NCBI GenBank assembly: GCA_024742415.1
Contig: JANSYN010000005.1
Location: 124,001 to 188,000, forward strand
Direction of reading: 5' to 3'
Length of the DNA stretch: 64,000 bases
From: Gammaproteobacteria bacterium
Lineage (GTDB): Bacteria; Pseudomonadota; Gammaproteobacteria; Pseudomonadales; Halieaceae
Shown here one piece after another: positions 61,327 to 64,000 of the stretch (position 1 is its first letter; the number at the start of each line of letters is the position of its first letter). Made by a program: the position numbers and the translations under genes. Under the pieces are notes generated by a model. The model was not told the DNA's origin. It saw only the letters and a program-made list of their open reading frames with translations, and ran no database searches.

Positions 61327-62847
61327 CTATGAATCAGGCCGGATGGGCTTGACGATCGCGCGGTCTGGTTCTGTGTTCTTGTCATCAGCGGTTGGGCCCG
61401 CTTGGGACTCAGGCCCAGTGCCCTCGCCCGATTCTTCGATCAGCCCTGTCAAGCGGTGAGTCTCAAGATCGTCGGCGATGGGCTCGGGGTTGGGTAGCTT
61501 GTGCTGCGCCTTGCTGGACAGCTTCTGGAATCTTTCTACCTTGCTGTGCAGGCCCTGTTTGCCGGTCAGGCTGGTGAGCGTGTCATTATAGTGGCCCTGC
61601 GCAGCGCGCAGGGAGTTGCCAAGCCTGTCCAGCCGTTCGGCAACGCGCCGTACTTGCTGATAAATGTCGCCGGCGCGGCTGGAAATCTCCCTGGCCTCCC
61701 GGTTGCTGTGTTCCACCATCCACAGGTTTGCCACCGTACGTAGAATGGGCATCAGTGTGGTGTGCGATACCATGACCACGCCTTTCTGGTAGCCGTAGTT
61801 GAATAAGTCCTTGTTGTGTTTCATGGCCTCGATATAAGCAGGCTCAATAGGCATAAACATCAGAACGAAATTGGGGCTTTCGATGCCGGGCAGGCGCGCG
61901 TACTCCTTGGAGGCCAAATCGTCGATGTGTTTGCGCACGGCGGCGGCATGGGCTGTAAGCGCTTCCATGCGCTCCTCGTCAGATTCCGCAGCAATTGCGC
62001 GGTCGTAATCGACCAACGACACCTTGCTGTCGACCACCAGATGCTTGCCATCGGGCAGCTTGATCACAAAGTCGGGAAGCTTGCGCTTGCCCCCCTCATC
62101 CCTGAATGCCGCCTGGCTTTCGTAATGTTCTCCGGGCTGCAGGCCCGATAATTCCAGTGCGCGTTCGAGTTGTACTTCGCCCCAGTTGCCCGTAGTTTTT
62201 TTGTCGCCCTTCAGGGCGCTGGTGAGATTGCTGGCCTGGCTGTTCATTTCCAGGCCTATCTCCAGCACTTTCCTGATTTCCGATTCCAGTGCGGAGTTGC
62301 CTTTTATTGACTCAGAGTGCACCTCGTTAACGCGCTGTTGAAAGCTGGAAATTTGCTCGCGAAAGGGCTTGAGCAGAGCCTCCAGTGACGCCTGGCTGGT
62401 GCTGGTAAATGCCCTGCCCTTGTCTTCGAAAATCCGGTTTGCCAGGTTCTCGAAGTCTTTTTTCAGGCTCTCTCGGGCCTCGTTGAGCAGCTGGATTTGC
62501 TCCTGGTGGCGATCCTCGCGTTCACGCTGCAGGCTTTTTAGCTCCGCATTGCTTTGCAGCGCGCCGTTGAGCTGGTGCTGCAGCCCGGCGAGTTCCTCGC
62601 GCAGCGCGTGAATGTCCGATTGTTTTTCGGCCAGTTGGGCGCGGGTTTGCTCAAGTGCCACGGCCTGGCCATGAAATTCCAGCCGGGCGGTATTGAGGTG
62701 TTCTTCTTTTTGCCGGATGGCATGATGCGCACGCCTGAGAGCGCGACGTGCCCGAAGGCTGCTCCACACGCTGACAAACAGTGCCAGGATGATAAACAAA
62801 GCCAGCGCTGCTGCGGCGAGGATGATGGCGTCGATACTAGCGGTCAT
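61327..62847 (-). CDS. rmuC: DNA recombination protein RmuC
   Basis: The 506-residue protein has an N-terminal membrane helix (about 7-29), a long coiled coil (about 35-170) and a C-terminal RmuC domain that includes VKGDKKTTGNWGEVQLERALELSGL-like segments (here SALKGDKKTTGNWGEVQLE), PDFVIKLPDGKHLVVDSKVSLVDY and FMPIEPAYIEA. This domain has a predicted PD-(D/E)xK nuclease fold. RmuC limits inversions and short-range rearrangements in E. coli. Confidence 0.94.
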   Translation of the reverse strand: MTASIDAIILAAAALALFIILALFVSVWSSLRARRALRRAHHAIRQKEEHLNTARLEFHGQAVALEQTRAQLAEKQSDIHALREELAGLQHQLNGALQSNAELKSLQREREDRHQEQIQLLNEARESLKKDFENLANRIFEDKGRAFTSTSQASLEALLKPFREQISSFQQRVNEVHSESIKGNSALESEIRKVLEIGLEMNSQASNLTSALKGDKKTTGNWGEVQLERALELSGLQPGEHYESQAAFRDEGGKRKLPDFVIKLPDGKHLVVDSKVSLVDYDRAIAAESDEERMEALTAHAAAVRKHIDDLASKEYARLPGIESPNFVLMFMPIEPAYIEAMKHNKDLFNYGYQKGVVMVSHTTLMPILRTVANLWMVEHSNREAREISSRAGDIYQQVRRVAERLDRLGNSLRAAQGHYNDTLTSLTGKQGLHSKVERFQKLSSKAQHKLPNPEPIADDLETHRLTGLIEESGEGTGPESQAGPTADDKNTEPDRAIVKPIRPDS

Positions 62848-62953
62848 ACTTTCCCCCGTGAGGGTTCAGTGTACTGCATACTCTGGACCACGGGTGAAGG
62901 AACCCTGCTGGATGCAGGAGCACCCGTCGCCTATTCATACACACTGCGCGTCC

Positions 62954-64000
62954 CTATTTGGCGACGACCAGCTGTGAAATATCCGCGACCTCCAGGAATA
63001 AATCGCGCAGTTGTTTGAGCAGGTTCAAGCGGTTGCTGCGCAGTTGTTCGTCTTCGGCGTTCACCATCACGGCGTCGAAAAATGCGTCTACAGGCTCGCG
63101 CAGCGCTGCCAGCGAGGCGAGCCCCTGGGCGTATTCGCGTCGCTGAAAGTGTTCATTTACTACGCTTTCCAGGGCGCTCAACTGTCCAGCCAACGCCGAT
63201 TCTTCTGCCTCTTGCAGTAAGTCTGCGCTTACTTCGCCAAATACATGCCCCGCTTCAACCTTCTCAAGTATATTGGAGACACGCTTATTGGCCGCGGCCA
63301 GCGCCTGCGCTTGCGGCAGGGTCGAGAACGCCTGCACCGCCATGACGCGGCGGTGAATATCCAGTGGCTGGGTGAGGCCCTTGGCGCTAACCGCCTTGAA
63401 GACCTCCGCCGGAATTGCATCTTCTTCATACCATGCGCGAAAGCGCTCAATCATATAACCCAGCACCTGATCGACGGTGCCGGGATCCAATGCGCCCTTT
63501 GGATAGCCATCGATAGCCGCTTCCAGGCAGTGACGTAAATCGAGGTCGAAGTCCCGTTCCACGAGAATACGCAGCACGGCCAGCGATGCGCGGCGCAGTG
63601 CAAATGGGTCCTTGGAGCCCGTTGGCGGCTGTCCAATACCAAAGATGCCGACCAGGGTATCCAGGCGGTCAGCCAGGCCGAGTGCGCAGGCCGTCTGGCT
63701 CTGTGGTAACTGATCGCCAGCAAACCTTGGCCAGTATTGCTGTGCAATGGCCGCTGCCACCTCTGCAGGCTCGCCGTCCTGTGCGGCATAGTAGGAGCCT
63801 GCAATGCCCTGCATATCAGAGAACTCCTGCACCATATCGGTCACAAGATCTGCTTTGCTCAGCAGCGCTGCGCGCTCGGCAAGGCTGCTGTTGCCGCCGC
63901 ACTCGCTGGCCAGCTGTGCAGCCAGTTTCGCGACGCGCAGTGTTTTGTCATGCAGTGAACCCAGCTTTTGCTGGAAGACGATTTTTTCAAGGGCTGGCAG
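62954..64000 (-). CDS. glyS: Glycyl-tRNA synthetase beta subunit, C-terminal part
   Basis: The reading frame stays open to the right edge of the window, so only the last 348 codons are seen. The start and N-terminal half lie outside. The segment shows LEKIVFQQKLGSLHDKTLR, the PTGSKDPFALRRASLAVLRILVE motif and a C-terminal domain with RVSNIL. GlyS is the tRNA-binding subunit of the bacterial alpha2beta2 glycyl-tRNA synthetase. glyQ would be expected just beyond the edge. A 106-bp gap separates it from rmuC. Confidence 0.96.
   Translation of the reverse strand: MPALEKIVFQQKLGSLHDKTLRVAKLAAQLASECGGNSSLAERAALLSKADLVTDMVQEFSDMQGIAGSYYAAQDGEPAEVAAAIAQQYWPRFAGDQLPQSQTACALGLADRLDTLVGIFGIGQPPTGSKDPFALRRASLAVLRILVERDFDLDLRHCLEAAIDGYPKGALDPGTVDQVLGYMIERFRAWYEEDAIPAEVFKAVSAKGLTQPLDIHRRVMAVQAFSTLPQAQALAAANKRVSNILEKVEAGHVFGEVSADLLQEAEESALAGQLSALESVVNEHFQRREYAQGLASLAALREPVDAFFDAVMVNAEDEQLRSNRLNLLKQLRDLFLEVADISQLVVAK

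Overview
This window is a chromosomal segment of a gammaproteobacterium that contains the replication origin. The gene order is recG-oxyR, ubiC-ubiA, uvrD, glmU-glmS, atpCDGAHFEBI, parB-parA-rsmG-mnmG, mnmE-yidC-yidD-rnpA-rpmH, dnaA-dnaN-recF-gyrB. Together with the left-end crc/rph/yicC/gmk/rpoZ/spoT/ridA block, it closely resembles the Pseudomonas-type origin neighbourhood. The GC-rich coding, a pyrophosphatase with the K+-dependent signature, TRAP transport and a short fatty-acid/monooxygenase-like cluster suggest a marine lineage near Cellvibrionales/Halieaceae. That taxonomic guess is inference only.

Layout. 1-5.7 kb: tail of a Crc/exonuclease III-like gene, rph (minus), then yicC, gmk, rpoZ, spoT, ridA (plus). 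5.7-16 kb: SDR protein, oxyR-recG, a DM13 protein, a rubredoxin/rubredoxin-reductase fusion, ubiC-ubiA, a COG3146-type acyltransferase, a DUF938 methyltransferase and yaaA. 16-24.4 kb: a TRAP transporter split over both strands around a thioesterase and an 18-bp tandem repeat, then uvrD, a SPOR protein, a small exported protein and a SirB-like protein. 24.4-30.5 kb: a Wzx-like flippase directly behind glmU-glmS, a divergent TrmB-like regulator and a PPOX-fold protein. 30.6-37.8 kb: the complete nine-gene ATP synthase operon with a clear promoter and terminator. 38-42.3 kb: mnmG-rsmG-parA-parB. 42.4-49.1 kb: an apparent insertion between mnmG and mnmE (lipase-like hydrolase, hppA, NTF2-like protein, luciferase-like monooxygenase, acyl-CoA ligase). 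49.1-49.6 kb: an AT-rich non-coding region with degenerate DnaA-box-like sequences. 49.6-53.5 kb: mnmE to rpmH. 53.5-54.0 kb: the probable oriC. 54-60.6 kb: dnaA, dnaN, recF, gyrB. 60.6-64 kb: HAD phosphatase, rmuC and the C-terminal part of glyS, which runs off the right edge.

Genes around the origin diverge from about 53.7 kb, as expected for a bidirectional origin. The segregation system looks complete in the window: parA and parB are encoded at 38-39.7 kb, and two perfect 16-bp parS palindromes lie inside recF, each encoding the hexapeptide VFHVEH. Most of the window is conserved housekeeping DNA. The points that deserve a second look are the intragenic parS pair, the AT-rich region at 49.2-49.6 kb, the cluster inserted between mnmG and mnmE, the glmUS-flippase-TrmB arrangement, the rubredoxin fusion and several short repeats and hairpins. 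I found no phage, IS element, CRISPR array, rRNA or tRNA, and no system that I could defend as wholly new.
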